Shown here: positions 16,232 through 24,995 of the stretch, in pieces
Position numbering within the stretch: position 1 is the stretch's first letter
How the letters are laid out: the number at the start of each line of letters is the position of its first letter
Assembly: GCF_002117105.1 (NCBI RefSeq)
Contig: NZ_CP019343.1
Span: 1,488,001-1,552,000, forward strand
Length of the DNA: 64,000 bases
Direction of reading: 5' to 3'
Origin: Oceanicoccus sagamiensis
Lineage (GTDB): Bacteria > Pseudomonadota > Gammaproteobacteria > Pseudomonadales > Dasaniaceae
Made by a program: the position numbers and the translations under genes
The notes under the pieces: model-generated
What the model was told of the DNA's origin: nothing
Databases searched by the model: none
The model's input: the letters and a program-made list of their open reading frames with translations, nothing else

Positions 16232-17045
16232 TTAGTAGCCGCTGGAGTGGTTGTAATCGATATCGAAGTCTACGGCGGTCACCCGTGATATGCCGGTATT
16301 GATATCGCCGTTGCTATGTAGTGATAACCAGCGATAGCCGGGTTTAAACGGTCCAATTTAAAGCCGGGGCTATTGGGGGCAAACTGGATACAGGTTGAGG
16401 GCGTTGCCATTAACTTTACGCCATTGCGCTCACGGTCAATGGTCTGGTGGATATGGCCCCATAGAATACCGCGCACGGAGGGAAATTGATCAATCACGGC
16501 AAAGAATTCATCGGCATTGCTGACCCGCTGGCCATCCAGCCAGTCACAACCGATATCAACGGGGTGATGGTGCAGGCATAGCAGGCTATGCTCAGCATGG
16601 GTATTGGCCAGGCTCTGTTGTAGAAACTCTAATTCTTCAGTATCAAAGCTGCCCCCACTTCACCGGGGGTGCTGGAGTTGAGCATGATGATTTGCCAGTT
16701 TTCTATCTCGATATTTCGACCCAGAGCATTATCGCCACGCATTTTGGCCTTCATCGCTTCGAGGTCATCGTGGTTGCCGGGCAGCCATAGAGTATGGTCT
16801 GCAATATGTTGGGTGGCAGCCTGGAACCGTTCATAGGAGGTCGGGGCACCACCATTAGAGAGGTCACCGGTTGCCAGTAGCATATCCGGTGTAGGGTGTT
16901 GTTGGTTAATTACCTCAATCACATGGGCCAGGCTTTGATCGGTATCCATACCTAATAGCTGCTCACCCGGCTCGGCGCCAAGGTGGGTATCGGTGATTTG
17001 AACTAATTCAATAGGCCGTTCTGTGGTGTTACGCTCGATCCGCAA
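16232..17045 (-). pseudogene. cpdA: 3',5'-cAMP phosphodiesterase CpdA, frameshifted twice
   Basis: The reading LVQITDTHLGAEPGEQLLGM, LATGDLSNGG, LWLPGNHDD is the metallophosphoesterase core of CpdA and is followed by a break at a C5 run (G5 on the coding strand) at 16652-16656. Adding one base resumes SFDTEELEFLQQSLA, LLCLHHHPVDIGCDWLDG and RGILWGHIHQ. A second break lies near 16346-16348 (coding TTT); one more base restores FKPGYRWLSLHSNGDI to a stop at 16232. With both bases the product is 271 residues, the normal size. All metal ligands (DTH, GD, GNHD, HHH, GHIH) are present in the restored reading. A TTG at 17045 is the likely start. Sequencing error is a strong alternative to real decay. 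Confidence 0.8.
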
Positions 17046-17247
17046 GGTGTGCCTCTGGTCACTCTTTAGTCGTTCTGTCGTCGTGCTATCAGTGCTGCGC
17101 TACGGCAAGCTATTGATATTGCTCTATTTAACGGCTGAAGAGCGATAAAATCCAGTAACTATTCCCACTGCAGGCGGATAATCCCACTATGTCACTAAAA
17201 ACGTGACTGATTTAATGAACCCAAGGCGAAAAAATACCCAAACCGGC

Positions 17248-17715
17248 TTATAAGGATTGGAAACACAGCTCGGTATCATCCAGTGCATGTCCATATTTTA
17301 GACAATGACTGAGCCATTCACCGAGAAATGTGTTGAGTTGGATTTTTTCGTCCCGCTGGAACATCTTTTCATTGGGGTATTCGTAGCTGGCATGCAGGGC
17401 GCGATGGGCATCATAGGAGACCACTTCTGCCATCTGGGCATCGTGGTAGACCCGTAGCGAGAAGCTGGGGGCGGTGGTCCATGGTTGCTCGCTTTGGTTG
17501 GAAGGTAGCTGGCAGATATCAACCATGGTGGTGTATTTGCAGCGTTCAGTGATATCGATACGGATATGCGCGGGCCGGCCACCGCTAAGCTCTACACCAA
17601 ACAGACGCTGGTCTACCTCGGCCATATCTGGCATTAGCTGCATCATGCGCGCATAGTTGGCTTCGCATTCGGCCATCTGGCCGGCTAAATCAACGGTGTA
17701 TTTCTTTTTTTGCAT
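17248..17715 (-). CDS. yqiB: DUF1249 protein YqiB
   Basis: The 155-residue protein matches the DUF1249 family (YqiB) of gammaproteobacteria: a helical N-terminus (YTVDLAGQMAECEANYARMM), then CKYTTMVDICQL, LRVYHDAQMAEVVSY, and a C-terminal LNTFLGEWLSHCLKYG. The biochemical role is unknown; the family is linked to lipid-related phenotypes only loosely. It sits at its expected place next to cpdA. The ADP-ribose pyrophosphatase gene nudF, usually between yqiB and tolC, is absent here. Confidence 0.88.
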   Translation of the reverse strand: MQKKKYTVDLAGQMAECEANYARMMQLMPDMAEVDQRLFGVELSGGRPAHIRIDITERCKYTTMVDICQLPSNQSEQPWTTAPSFSLRVYHDAQMAEVVSYDAHRALHASYEYPNEKMFQRDEKIQLNTFLGEWLSHCLKYGHALDDTELCFQSL

Positions 17716-17732
17716 AAGCGTTTCAGTATGGG

Positions 17733-17778
17733 TGCCGGATTATAATCCGGCCTACGGTAGGGTGGATTCTAATCCACC
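17733..17778. repeat. two REP units, one with altered stem
   Basis: The first palindrome is GCCGGATTATAATCCGGC plus CTAC, in which both arms of the usual GGTGG/CCACC stem have changed together, so pairing is kept. The second is the ordinary GGTGGATTCTAATCCACC form. They lie between yqiB and tolC, which are divergent, so they sit in a promoter region. Confidence 0.85.
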
Positions 17779-18000
17779 GTCAACACATAAGGTAAACCAT
17801 TCACCGGTTACCCAACGTAGAATCAAAACAAAGTCTAGCAGTTTTGTTCGACGGCGGCCTTAACTAAACCACATAAGGCAACTTAACTAAAATTTACGCC
17901 TAATTACCCCTGCAAAGTAGGGCTTTGGGAAGCAGTTTGCTACACTTAGCGCATAATTAAAGCTCTGCAACACTGAGCCACACCATTTAAGGATTAATCC

Positions 18001-19425
18001 ATGAAATGTTTGATACGCCCTCTCTCACTTGCGATTGCATTGTGTGCGGGCAGCCACCTTGCCCAGGCTGATACCCTGGCCGATATCTATGAGCAAGCCC
18101 TGCTAAATGACCCCAAGCTGAAAGGTGCAGAAGCAAGCTACCGTGCCAATATTGAAACGGAAGAGCAGGCTTTTTCCAGTTTGCTGCCACAGGTTAATGC
18201 CTCTGGGGAATATCGTGAAAGTGATACCACTGACATCAGCAGCCGGTCGCTGGATACCATTCCACCCCAGGATTTGGAGAGCGACGATGATACTGAATCA
18301 GACCGCACGACTCTCAGCCTAAGCCTTGATCAAAAGCTATTTGATTTATCCACCTGGTTTACTTTTCAGCAGGGTAAAGAGCTGACCAAGCAAGCCTCTG
18401 CTCAATTGGCCTTTGATCAACAGGATGTGATTGTCCGTGTTGCTGAAGCCTACTTTGATGTATTGCGTGCACTGGACAACCTTGAAGCGTCAAGAGCAGA
18501 AGAGCGTGCGACCAAACGTCAGCTGGAACAAACCCAGCAGCGTTTTGATGTTGGCTTGATTGCGATCACCGATGTGCATGAAGCCCGCGCCGTTTATGAT
18601 TCGACGGTAGTTACCCGCCTTACCGATGAAGGTAATCTGGGTACTTCCTACGAATCACTGACTGTATTAACCGGTCAAAGCCATCAAAATTTATGGCTGC
18701 TCAATAAAGACTACCCTGTAGTTGACCCAGACCCTATGTCGCGGGATGAGTGGGTGCAATTTTCATTGCAAAATAACAATGCGTTAAAGGCCGCCATGTT
18801 TGGTATGGAAGCGGCTAAACAGAATGCCTCTTCTAAAAAAATGGGCCACGCCCCGACCCTCACCGGTAATGTGACGTATACCGACTATGAGGAAGATGGC
18901 GACAATACCAGTAATATTAATGATGCGGTGCGCCCTTTTGAAACTGAGTCTGATGGCTATGTTTGGAGTGTTAGGTTATCCGTGCCCATCTATTCCGGTG
19001 GTGGCGTTAGCGCCCAGCGTCGTCAGGCCTATGAGCAATATAATGTTGCCCTGCAAACTAAAATTGAAACTCAGCGTACTGTTATTCGTAATGCCCGTGC
19101 TTCACATATTACGGTGGTCACCGATGTGCAGCGGGTTAAAGCACGCCAGCAGGCGATTGTTTCTACCAGCAGTGCACTGGATGCAACAGAAGCCGGCTAT
19201 GAAGTAGGCACACGTAATATCGTTGATGTATTGCAAGCGCAGCGCTCTTTGTTTTCATCGATTCGTGATTACTCTAACTCGCGTTATGACTATGTGTTAA
19301 ATATGCTAAGGCTGAAGCGTGCAGCGGGGACGTTAACGCCACAGGATGTTTATGATATTGATAAGTGGATGGTTGAGCCTGGTGCGCCTAATGCCAACCA
19401 GTATCAGGAGTATTTGGTGCAGTAA
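18001..19425 (+). CDS. tolC: TolC family outer-membrane efflux channel
   Basis: The 474-residue protein starts with a signal peptide (MKCLIRPLSLAIALCAGSH, cleavage probably after AQA) and continues with DTLADIYEQALLNDPKL, the usual mature start of TolC. It has the two structural repeats of long helices and short beta strands (LDQKLFDLSTW in the first, LSVPIYSGGGVSAQRRQA in the second) and the late ATEAGYEVGTRNIVDVLQAQ helix. TolC forms the trimeric exit duct for drug and protein efflux pumps. Position beside yqiB, divergent from it, is conserved. Ribosome site AAGGA precedes the ATG. A strong terminator follows. Confidence 0.95.
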   Translation: MKCLIRPLSLAIALCAGSHLAQADTLADIYEQALLNDPKLKGAEASYRANIETEEQAFSSLLPQVNASGEYRESDTTDISSRSLDTIPPQDLESDDDTESDRTTLSLSLDQKLFDLSTWFTFQQGKELTKQASAQLAFDQQDVIVRVAEAYFDVLRALDNLEASRAEERATKRQLEQTQQRFDVGLIAITDVHEARAVYDSTVVTRLTDEGNLGTSYESLTVLTGQSHQNLWLLNKDYPVVDPDPMSRDEWVQFSLQNNNALKAAMFGMEAAKQNASSKKMGHAPTLTGNVTYTDYEEDGDNTSNINDAVRPFETESDGYVWSVRLSVPIYSGGGVSAQRRQAYEQYNVALQTKIETQRTVIRNARASHITVVTDVQRVKARQQAIVSTSSALDATEAGYEVGTRNIVDVLQAQRSLFSSIRDYSNSRYDYVLNMLRLKRAAGTLTPQDVYDIDKWMVEPGAPNANQYQEYLVQ

Positions 19426-19440
19426 TAGTTAGCTGTATCA

Positions 19441-19482
19441 AAAAAAACGCCCTGTATAGAATATATTCAGGGCGTTTTTTTT
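19441..19482. terminator. bidirectional intrinsic terminator
   Basis: An A7 run, the stem ACGCCCTG / CAGGGCGT with an AT-rich 13-base loop, and a T8 run form a textbook terminator that can act on both strands. It lies between the convergent tolC and waaA genes. Confidence 0.92.
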
Positions 19483-19498
19483 GGGATAAGAAAAATAG

Positions 19499-20776
19499 TT
19501 AGCCGATTGATTTTAATAACGCGTTAATAGCCAGCAGCAGGCGATCCAGTGCCCCGCGATTTTCATCAACCACTGCTCTGGCGTTAGTTCCCATAGACTG
19601 ACGCAATGGTTCAGACTCCCCAAGCATTAGTATTTTTTCTGCGAGCATGCGGGCATCACTCACCCTCAATAAAGCAGACCGCTGCTGTAATAAGCGACTG
19701 GCTTCGGCGAAGTTAAAATCACTGTCACCGGTGATTAACGGTAATGACCAGGCCGCAGGCTCCAACATATTATGCCCGCCAGAATCCACCAGACTGCCAC
19801 CCACAAACACTATATCCGCACAGCCACACAGTAATAATAACTCTCCCATGGTATCGCCAAGCAGAACCTGGGTTTGAGCATCAACGGTATGACTTTGCGA
19901 TCGGCGTGTCGTCGAAAAACTGCCTGCACAAAGGCCGGCCACCTGATCGAAGCGTTCGGGATGCCTGGGTACAATAATTAGCAAGGCATCTGATAGTGTA
20001 TTAAGTACTTGTTTAAAGGCATCCAGAATAATCTCATCTTCACCTTGATGCGTACTGGCTGCCATTAGGATTAGGCGCTGGCCCTGCTGACTCCATTGGT
20101 CTTTAAGTGATGCTGCTTTTGCGATCAAGCGGTTATCAATTTCCACATCAAACTTAATGCTGCCACTCACCTCAACGTGATCGTCAGGCAAACCCAGCGC
20201 CAAAAATCGATCTGCATCTGTCTGGTTTTGGGCAACAACTTTGCTTAAGTTGTTGAGCATGGCTCCGGTTAACCAACTTAAACGCTGGTAGCCCGCCGCT
20301 GACTTTTCTGAGAGGCGGGCATTGGCCAATACCACCGGGATGGAAGACTGACGGCAGTAGTGAATGGTATTGGGCCATAACTCTGTTTCCATAATCACTA
20401 GCAGTTTGGGTTGTATGCGCTTTAGAAAACGCTGGACCGCACCGGGCAGATCATAGGGGGCATAAACATGAAAGACCGAGTCACCAAATAGGGCCTTTAC
20501 CCGGTCAGAGCCAGTGGGTGTCATGGTGGTCACGACTATTGAGGCATGAGGGTGTTGCTGTTGCAGGCGTTTTACCAAAGGGGCTGCCGCTATAGTTTCG
20601 CCCACTGACACCGAATGCACCCAAATAGTGTCTGTCAGTTTAGGCGCAGTAAAAAAACCAAAGCGCTCGGCAATGCGCTGGCCATAAGCCGGTGCCTTAC
20701 TGGCCCGATACCATAGACGTAGCAAGATCAGGGGGGTGATCAGGTAAAAGACTAAACTGTAGAGGTAACGGGCCAT
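19499..20776 (-). CDS. waaA: 3-deoxy-D-manno-octulosonic acid (Kdo) transferase
   Basis: The 425-residue protein is full length for WaaA/KdtA, a GT30 glycosyltransferase that adds Kdo from CMP-Kdo to lipid IVA at the inner membrane. It has the N-terminal membrane anchor (LYSLVFYLITPLILLRLWYRA), the acceptor-domain HSVSVGETIAAAPLVKRL with its catalytic Glu, TTMTPTGSDRV, VIMETELWPNTI, and the donor-domain GGHNMLEPAAW and MAASTHQGE. These are standard WaaA motifs. It makes the inner lipopolysaccharide core, which fits the hldE gene downstream and the O-antigen-type locus beyond. Confidence 0.95.
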   Translation of the reverse strand: MARYLYSLVFYLITPLILLRLWYRASKAPAYGQRIAERFGFFTAPKLTDTIWVHSVSVGETIAAAPLVKRLQQQHPHASIVVTTMTPTGSDRVKALFGDSVFHVYAPYDLPGAVQRFLKRIQPKLLVIMETELWPNTIHYCRQSSIPVVLANARLSEKSAAGYQRLSWLTGAMLNNLSKVVAQNQTDADRFLALGLPDDHVEVSGSIKFDVEIDNRLIAKAASLKDQWSQQGQRLILMAASTHQGEDEIILDAFKQVLNTLSDALLIIVPRHPERFDQVAGLCAGSFSTTRRSQSHTVDAQTQVLLGDTMGELLLLCGCADIVFVGGSLVDSGGHNMLEPAAWSLPLITGDSDFNFAEASRLLQQRSALLRVSDARMLAEKILMLGESEPLRQSMGTNARAVVDENRGALDRLLLAINALLKSIG

Positions 20777-20891
20777 AGAAACAGGGGCTTTATAAATAAT
20801 GCTGTGAAGGATAGCGATTTAAGTGGGCAGTGACCAGCCCTGCTCAAACAGGATATACTGGCGGCTCCTTATTACACTCACTAACGATTTG

Positions 20892-22106
20892 ATGACTACC
20901 GACACAGCAACTGTAGATATCGCCATTATCGGCGGCGGCATAGCGGGCTTATGGCTGCTTAATCGCTTATGCAATGATGGCTATAACGCCATTTTGTTTG
21001 AACAGGGTGATTTGGGTGGTGCACAGACGATTGCCTCCCAGGGCATGATCCATGGCGGCATTAAATACGCTTTGGGTGGTGCGCTAACAGGAGCCTCTGA
21101 AGCCATTGCCGATATGCCCGACCATTGGCGTCGCTGCCTTGAAGGCAAGGGAGATGTAGACCTGCAACAGGCTCAGGTGCTGAGTGAACATTTTTATATG
21201 TGGTCTACCCAGTCGATTACCTCCAAAGTCACTTCTTTTTTTGCCAGCAAGCTTACCCGCGGCCGAGTCGATGATGTGAGCAAGGCCGAGCGCCCTGCCG
21301 TGTTTCAGGATAATGCCTTTAAAGGTAATTTATATAAATTAGTCGATTTAGTGCTTGATGTGCCTTCGGTGGTTGCTGCGCTGAGAGATAATTATCAAGG
21401 CCGTATTTTTTCTATCGATTGGCAACACAGCGAATTTAGCCAAAAAGCCGATGGCTCTGTTGATACGCTGGTTGCCAGTGATGGTGAAAATTCTGTGACG
21501 CTTAGCGCCAATCAATTTGTCTTTACCGCCGGTGAAGGCAATGAACAGCTCTGCTCTTTGCTTTCTATTAACAAACCAGCGATGCAGCGCCGGCCACTCA
21601 AACAAGTGCTGGTTAAACATCATTACCCTCATTCACTTTACGCCCATTGTATGGGCGGTAATCCATCACCGCGGCTTACAATTTCCAGCCATGCCACTGA
21701 AGATGGAAAAAATGTTTGGTACCTCGGTGGTGATCTGGCAACTGAAGGTGTGGCATTGGATGACGATGCCTTAATTGAAAAAGCAAAGGACGAACTGAAT
21801 GATTTATTTCCCTGGCTGGATTTTAATGGAAGTGAATGGGCCGTATTGTATGTTGACCGCGCAGAACCCAAACAGAAAGGTTTAATCAAACCGGATAAAG
21901 CTTTTGCTGAAACGGCCAAGAGCTGTAGCAATGTGATTATTAGCTGGCCCACCAAACTAACGCTTGCACCCAATATGACTGATGAAGTGTGCGATATTTT
22001 GAAACAGCAAAATGTTTCAGCAAGTCATGGTGAGATTCCAGCCGCTTTTAATGATTTTAAAAAACCGGCTATTGGCACCCCCTGCTGGGAAACCTTATTT
22101 AAATGA
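20892..22106 (+). CDS. FAD-dependent oxidoreductase (DAO family)
   Basis: The ATG at 20892 starts a 404-residue protein with an N-terminal dinucleotide-binding fold (VDIAIIGGGIAGLWLLNRL) and FEQGDLGGAQTIASQGMIHGG, the layout of the glycine oxidase / glycerol-3-phosphate dehydrogenase (DAO) superfamily. The open frame reaches 23 codons further upstream, but that part does not look like protein. The C-terminal ISWPTKLTLAPN replaces the usual family ending. The substrate is unknown. It overlaps the aldo/keto reductase by 4 bp (ATGA), so the two are cotranscribed and probably act on related compounds. It is divergent from waaA. Confidence 0.85.
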   Translation: MTTDTATVDIAIIGGGIAGLWLLNRLCNDGYNAILFEQGDLGGAQTIASQGMIHGGIKYALGGALTGASEAIADMPDHWRRCLEGKGDVDLQQAQVLSEHFYMWSTQSITSKVTSFFASKLTRGRVDDVSKAERPAVFQDNAFKGNLYKLVDLVLDVPSVVAALRDNYQGRIFSIDWQHSEFSQKADGSVDTLVASDGENSVTLSANQFVFTAGEGNEQLCSLLSINKPAMQRRPLKQVLVKHHYPHSLYAHCMGGNPSPRLTISSHATEDGKNVWYLGGDLATEGVALDDDALIEKAKDELNDLFPWLDFNGSEWAVLYVDRAEPKQKGLIKPDKAFAETAKSCSNVIISWPTKLTLAPNMTDEVCDILKQQNVSASHGEIPAAFNDFKKPAIGTPCWETLFK

Positions 22107-22897
22107 GCGAATCATTAATCACACGCCCCTTTGGCGATACCGGTATTATGGTCAGCCCTATTGGTTTAGGCACGGTAAAGCTTGGCCGTGATCAGGGGGT
22201 CAAATACCCTAACGGTTTTACTATTCCCGACGATAAGGCGGCCAGTCATTTAATCGACCTTGCTCGCGATTTAGGCATTAATCTTATTGATACTGCGCCT
22301 GCCTATGGGATTAGTGAGCAACGTTTAGGCCCTTTATTAAAAGGCCAGCGACAAGACTGGGTTATTTGCTCCAAGGTAGGTGAAGAATTTAACGAGGGCG
22401 ATTCGTCTTTTGACTTTAGTGCCAAACATACGCGCTTTAGTATTGAGCGCAGTTTAAAACGCTTAGACACTGATTTTATTGATATGGTGCTGGTGCATTC
22501 TGATGGCAATGATTTAAATGTAATTGAGCAGCAGGAAGTATTAGATGAGTTGCTACGCTGCAAGCAGGAAGGTTTAATTCGCGCCTATGGTGTATCCACC
22601 AAAACGGTTGCGGGCGGCTTGCGGGCAGCAGAAAAAACCGATGCGGTAATGGCTACCTTTAATCTTGATTATAAGGATGAAAAGCCGGTTATTGATTTTT
22701 GCGAGAAAAACAATAAAGGACTATTGATTAAAAAAGCCTTTGCCAGTGGTCATATTTGTTTGGCAGGGGAAGACCCAATTCAGGCCAGCATGGATTTTAT
22801 TTTTTCACACCCCGGTGTTAGCAGCGCTATTGTAGGAACCATTAACCCAACGCATTTAACCGCGAATGTAAAAGCCGTAATCAAAGCCACCACCTAG
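22103..22897 (+). CDS. aldo/keto reductase
   Basis: The 264-residue protein has the TIM-barrel aldo/keto reductase motifs: IGLGTVKLG near the start, LINLIDTAPAYGISEQRLG with the catalytic Asp and Tyr, VICSKVGEEF with the catalytic Lys, and DFIDMVLVHSDG with the catalytic His. The C-terminal cofactor region (VSSAIVGTINPTHL) is that of NADPH-binding members. It is slightly shorter than the common 280-330 residues. The start overlaps the FAD oxidoreductase stop by 4 bp. The substrate is unknown. Confidence 0.9.
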   Translation: MSESLITRPFGDTGIMVSPIGLGTVKLGRDQGVKYPNGFTIPDDKAASHLIDLARDLGINLIDTAPAYGISEQRLGPLLKGQRQDWVICSKVGEEFNEGDSSFDFSAKHTRFSIERSLKRLDTDFIDMVLVHSDGNDLNVIEQQEVLDELLRCKQEGLIRAYGVSTKTVAGGLRAAEKTDAVMATFNLDYKDEKPVIDFCEKNNKGLLIKKAFASGHICLAGEDPIQASMDFIFSHPGVSSAIVGTINPTHLTANVKAVIKATT

Positions 22898-22900
22898 CCC

Positions 22901-23093
22901 GTAGGGTGGATTATAATCCACCGATTGTGACGGCTTCTGCTGGGTTTGGTGGATTTTAATCCACCGGTTGTGATGACTTCTGCTGGGTTTGGTGGATTTT
23001 AATCCACCCTACAATGACCAATCGTAGGGTGGATTGTAATCCACCGGTTGTGACGGCTTCTGGATGGGTTTGGTGGATTTTAATCCACCCTAC
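22901..23093. repeat. REP cluster between convergent genes
   Basis: Five palindromes of the GGTGGATTNTAATCCACC type occur in about 190 bp, several joined by the spacer GGTTGTGACGGCTTCTG or close variants. The outer units carry GTAGG and CCTAC on their outer sides, in opposite orientation. The cluster fills the whole gap between the aldo/keto reductase and the convergent outer-membrane-type gene. Confidence 0.85.
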
Positions 23094-23099
23094 AATATT

Positions 23100-24146
23100 T
23101 TATAAGCTTAGCTGCCAGCCCAGTACTAGAGAATAATCTGTTTCCATCTGTGGGCCATTTAGGTCTTGATAGACAGGCTTAATCAGTTCCAGTGCTAAAC
23201 GGTTGGTGGCAGAGCCGGGAATAATCCAGTTAACACCCGCCGCAAGATCAACACGCTGGCCACCGCGTAAATCCGGGTCCGCTGTTGGCACCATATTTTT
23301 CATCATTGGATTTAATTTTTTATCTTCACCGTCTACATCACCCCAGTACTCATAGGCACCGCGCAGTGACCAGCTAAAGGTATCGGCAAAAGGACGGGCA
23401 TACCAAGCTGTTGCCATAATGCGATCACCTAGAGAGTAGTCATTGTCGTTTTCATCTAAACGGATAGTGGCTATGGTTTGAGCGCCCCATGAGTATGTGG
23501 GCTGGCTATTGGTATAAGTTAGGCCGGGCTTAAGGTCGTAAGTGCCTGAACCCAGTTGCATGGAATATGGCAGCTGGACTTTATTGCCCATGCTCATGCC
23601 GGTAACATCTTTTTCGTCAATAGAGCCGGTGGGCAGGCTAAGGGTCATATTTAAGATCAGTGTGCTGTCGTCGGTTTGGTTTAAGCGGTATAAGCCGCCG
23701 ACTTTAATATCACCCACACCGTCTGTTTCGGTGGTGAATTCAGAACGCATTGGCATCATCATACCCATGCCGCCCATACCACCCATCATTTGCATGGTGT
23801 GGTCCATTTCATTATTGATTAATGGCACCATTAGCATCAGCGTTAGGTCGTCGCTTGGGGCGTACATAGCACCCAGCATATGCATTTCCATGGTCATATT
23901 TTCCGGGGCAACCCTATAGTCTTCTAAAATTTCATCGGTGCTAACGCTGCTAGTGCCATCAAGGTTGCCGTCCATTTCCATTAGCATATAGCGGTAGGAA
24001 AACATAACCTCGCCCTCTTTATGCATATGCTCGCCCATCACACCTATCGGGCCATGGCTATCGGCACGGTGGGAGGCATCGGCCAGTACGGCAGAGCTTA
24101 AAGATAGAGCAATTAATGGAATAGTCAGTGAGCGGAACAACAACAT
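23100..24146 (-). CDS. exported beta-barrel-type protein of the transporter/MetA-pathway family, Met-rich
   Basis: The ATG at 24146 (MLLFRSLTIPLIALSLSSA) gives 348 residues with a signal peptide ending near VLADAS; the open frame extends 22 codons upstream without signal character. The mature protein begins with a His-rich segment (ASHRADSHGPIGVMGEHMHK) and has alternating strands with aromatic ends typical of outer-membrane barrels (MFSYRYMLMEMDG, TLMLMVPLINNEM, WSLRGAYEYWGDV, YSLVLGWQLSL). A loop at about residues 118-134 is nearly all Met and Gly (MQMMGGMGGMGMMMPMR). His and Met richness suggests copper or silver binding, but this is inference. No metal-resistance genes are adjacent. Confidence 0.7.
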   Translation of the reverse strand: MLLFRSLTIPLIALSLSSAVLADASHRADSHGPIGVMGEHMHKEGEVMFSYRYMLMEMDGNLDGTSSVSTDEILEDYRVAPENMTMEMHMLGAMYAPSDDLTLMLMVPLINNEMDHTMQMMGGMGGMGMMMPMRSEFTTETDGVGDIKVGGLYRLNQTDDSTLILNMTLSLPTGSIDEKDVTGMSMGNKVQLPYSMQLGSGTYDLKPGLTYTNSQPTYSWGAQTIATIRLDENDNDYSLGDRIMATAWYARPFADTFSWSLRGAYEYWGDVDGEDKKLNPMMKNMVPTADPDLRGGQRVDLAAGVNWIIPGSATNRLALELIKPVYQDLNGPQMETDYSLVLGWQLSL

Positions 24147-24230
24147 ATCAACCCCTAGGATGGTAAAAAACGCGCATCCTATCAGGGCCTTGGGGGAAAC
24201 AGAATGTGGCATATTGTCACAGGGGGGGGG

Positions 24231-24310
24231 TGGTGGAATTTATTCCACCCTACTATGGTGGGTTTGGTGGAATTTATTCCACCCTACTGTAGGGTGGATT
24301 ATAATCCACC
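24231..24310. repeat. REP units downstream of the RAYT gene
   Basis: Two copies of the variant GGTGGAATTTATTCCACC plus CTAC are followed by TGTAGGGTGGATTATAATCC(ACC). The same order, variant units and then the common unit, appears on the other side of the RAYT gene. Confidence 0.88.
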
Positions 24311-24315
24311 AATCC

Positions 24316-24834
24316 TCACTCATAATTTACACCGGCTATCGATTCAGGTTGCTCTGCCCCCCAACTCTGTTTATACCACCCTTTCTTGACCGCGTGAGTA
24401 AATGAAGAATATGGCCAATCACCAGGCCGTTTGCATAGGCCATGCTTTACGGGGTTGTAGAAAATATAATCCATATGCCGTCTCCAATCGTTTTCATCTC
24501 TTATGGTGTGTTCCCAAAACCGGCGCTGCCATATTAATTTTTCTCCCCGGGTATTAACGCTGGCGGCAATGCGTTTGGATACCTCTGTTTTTATCAAACG
24601 CCAACGCACTGAATAATCACTATCCCCATCTGGCAACACCCAAATGCAATGGAGGTGGTCAGGTAAAATTACGATGCTCTCCAGGGTGAAGGGGTAACGG
24701 GTTTTGACTTTTTTAAAAGCATGACGCAGCAGGTCTACATTGTCAGGGTCTGAAAATAATGGCATTCGGTGGTGGGTGACTACGGTGAAGAAATAGCAGC
24801 CGTTTTTTTGATAGGATCGGCGATATTGGCTCAT
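24316..24834 (-). mobile_element. REP-associated tyrosine transposase (RAYT, IS200/IS605-like Y1 family)
   Basis: The 172-residue protein is a full-length RAYT. It has the N-terminal RRSYQKNGCYFFTVVTHHR, the metal-binding variant of the HUH motif in ILPDHLHCIWVLPDG (HLH at residues 60-62), WQRRFWEHTIRDENDW, and MDYIFYNPVKHGL with the catalytic Tyr at about residue 126. RAYTs bind, nick and rejoin REP palindromes on single-stranded DNA and are thought to spread them. Here the gene is bracketed on both sides by REP units of the two forms seen across 15-28 kb, which makes it the probable driver of those repeats. All expected motifs are intact, so it may be active. Confidence 0.93.
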
Positions 24835-24859
24835 AACAACTTCCTTGTTGTTTGGGGGT

Positions 24860-24993
24860 GGTGGAATTTATTCCACCCTACTTGGATGGGGGGTGGCGTT
24901 TATTCTATGGGGTTGGTGGAATTTATTCCACCCTACGGGGGTGGGGGTGGTGGAATGCATTCCACCCTACTGTAGGGTGGATTATAATCCACC
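24860..24993. repeat. REP units upstream of the RAYT gene
   Basis: Variant units GGTGGAATTTATTCCACC (two) and GGTGGAATGCATTCCACC (one) are followed by TGTAGGGTGGATTATAATCC(ACC), the same closing unit as on the other flank. The cluster ends 3 bp before the hldE stop. Confidence 0.88.
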
Positions 24994-24995
24994 TG

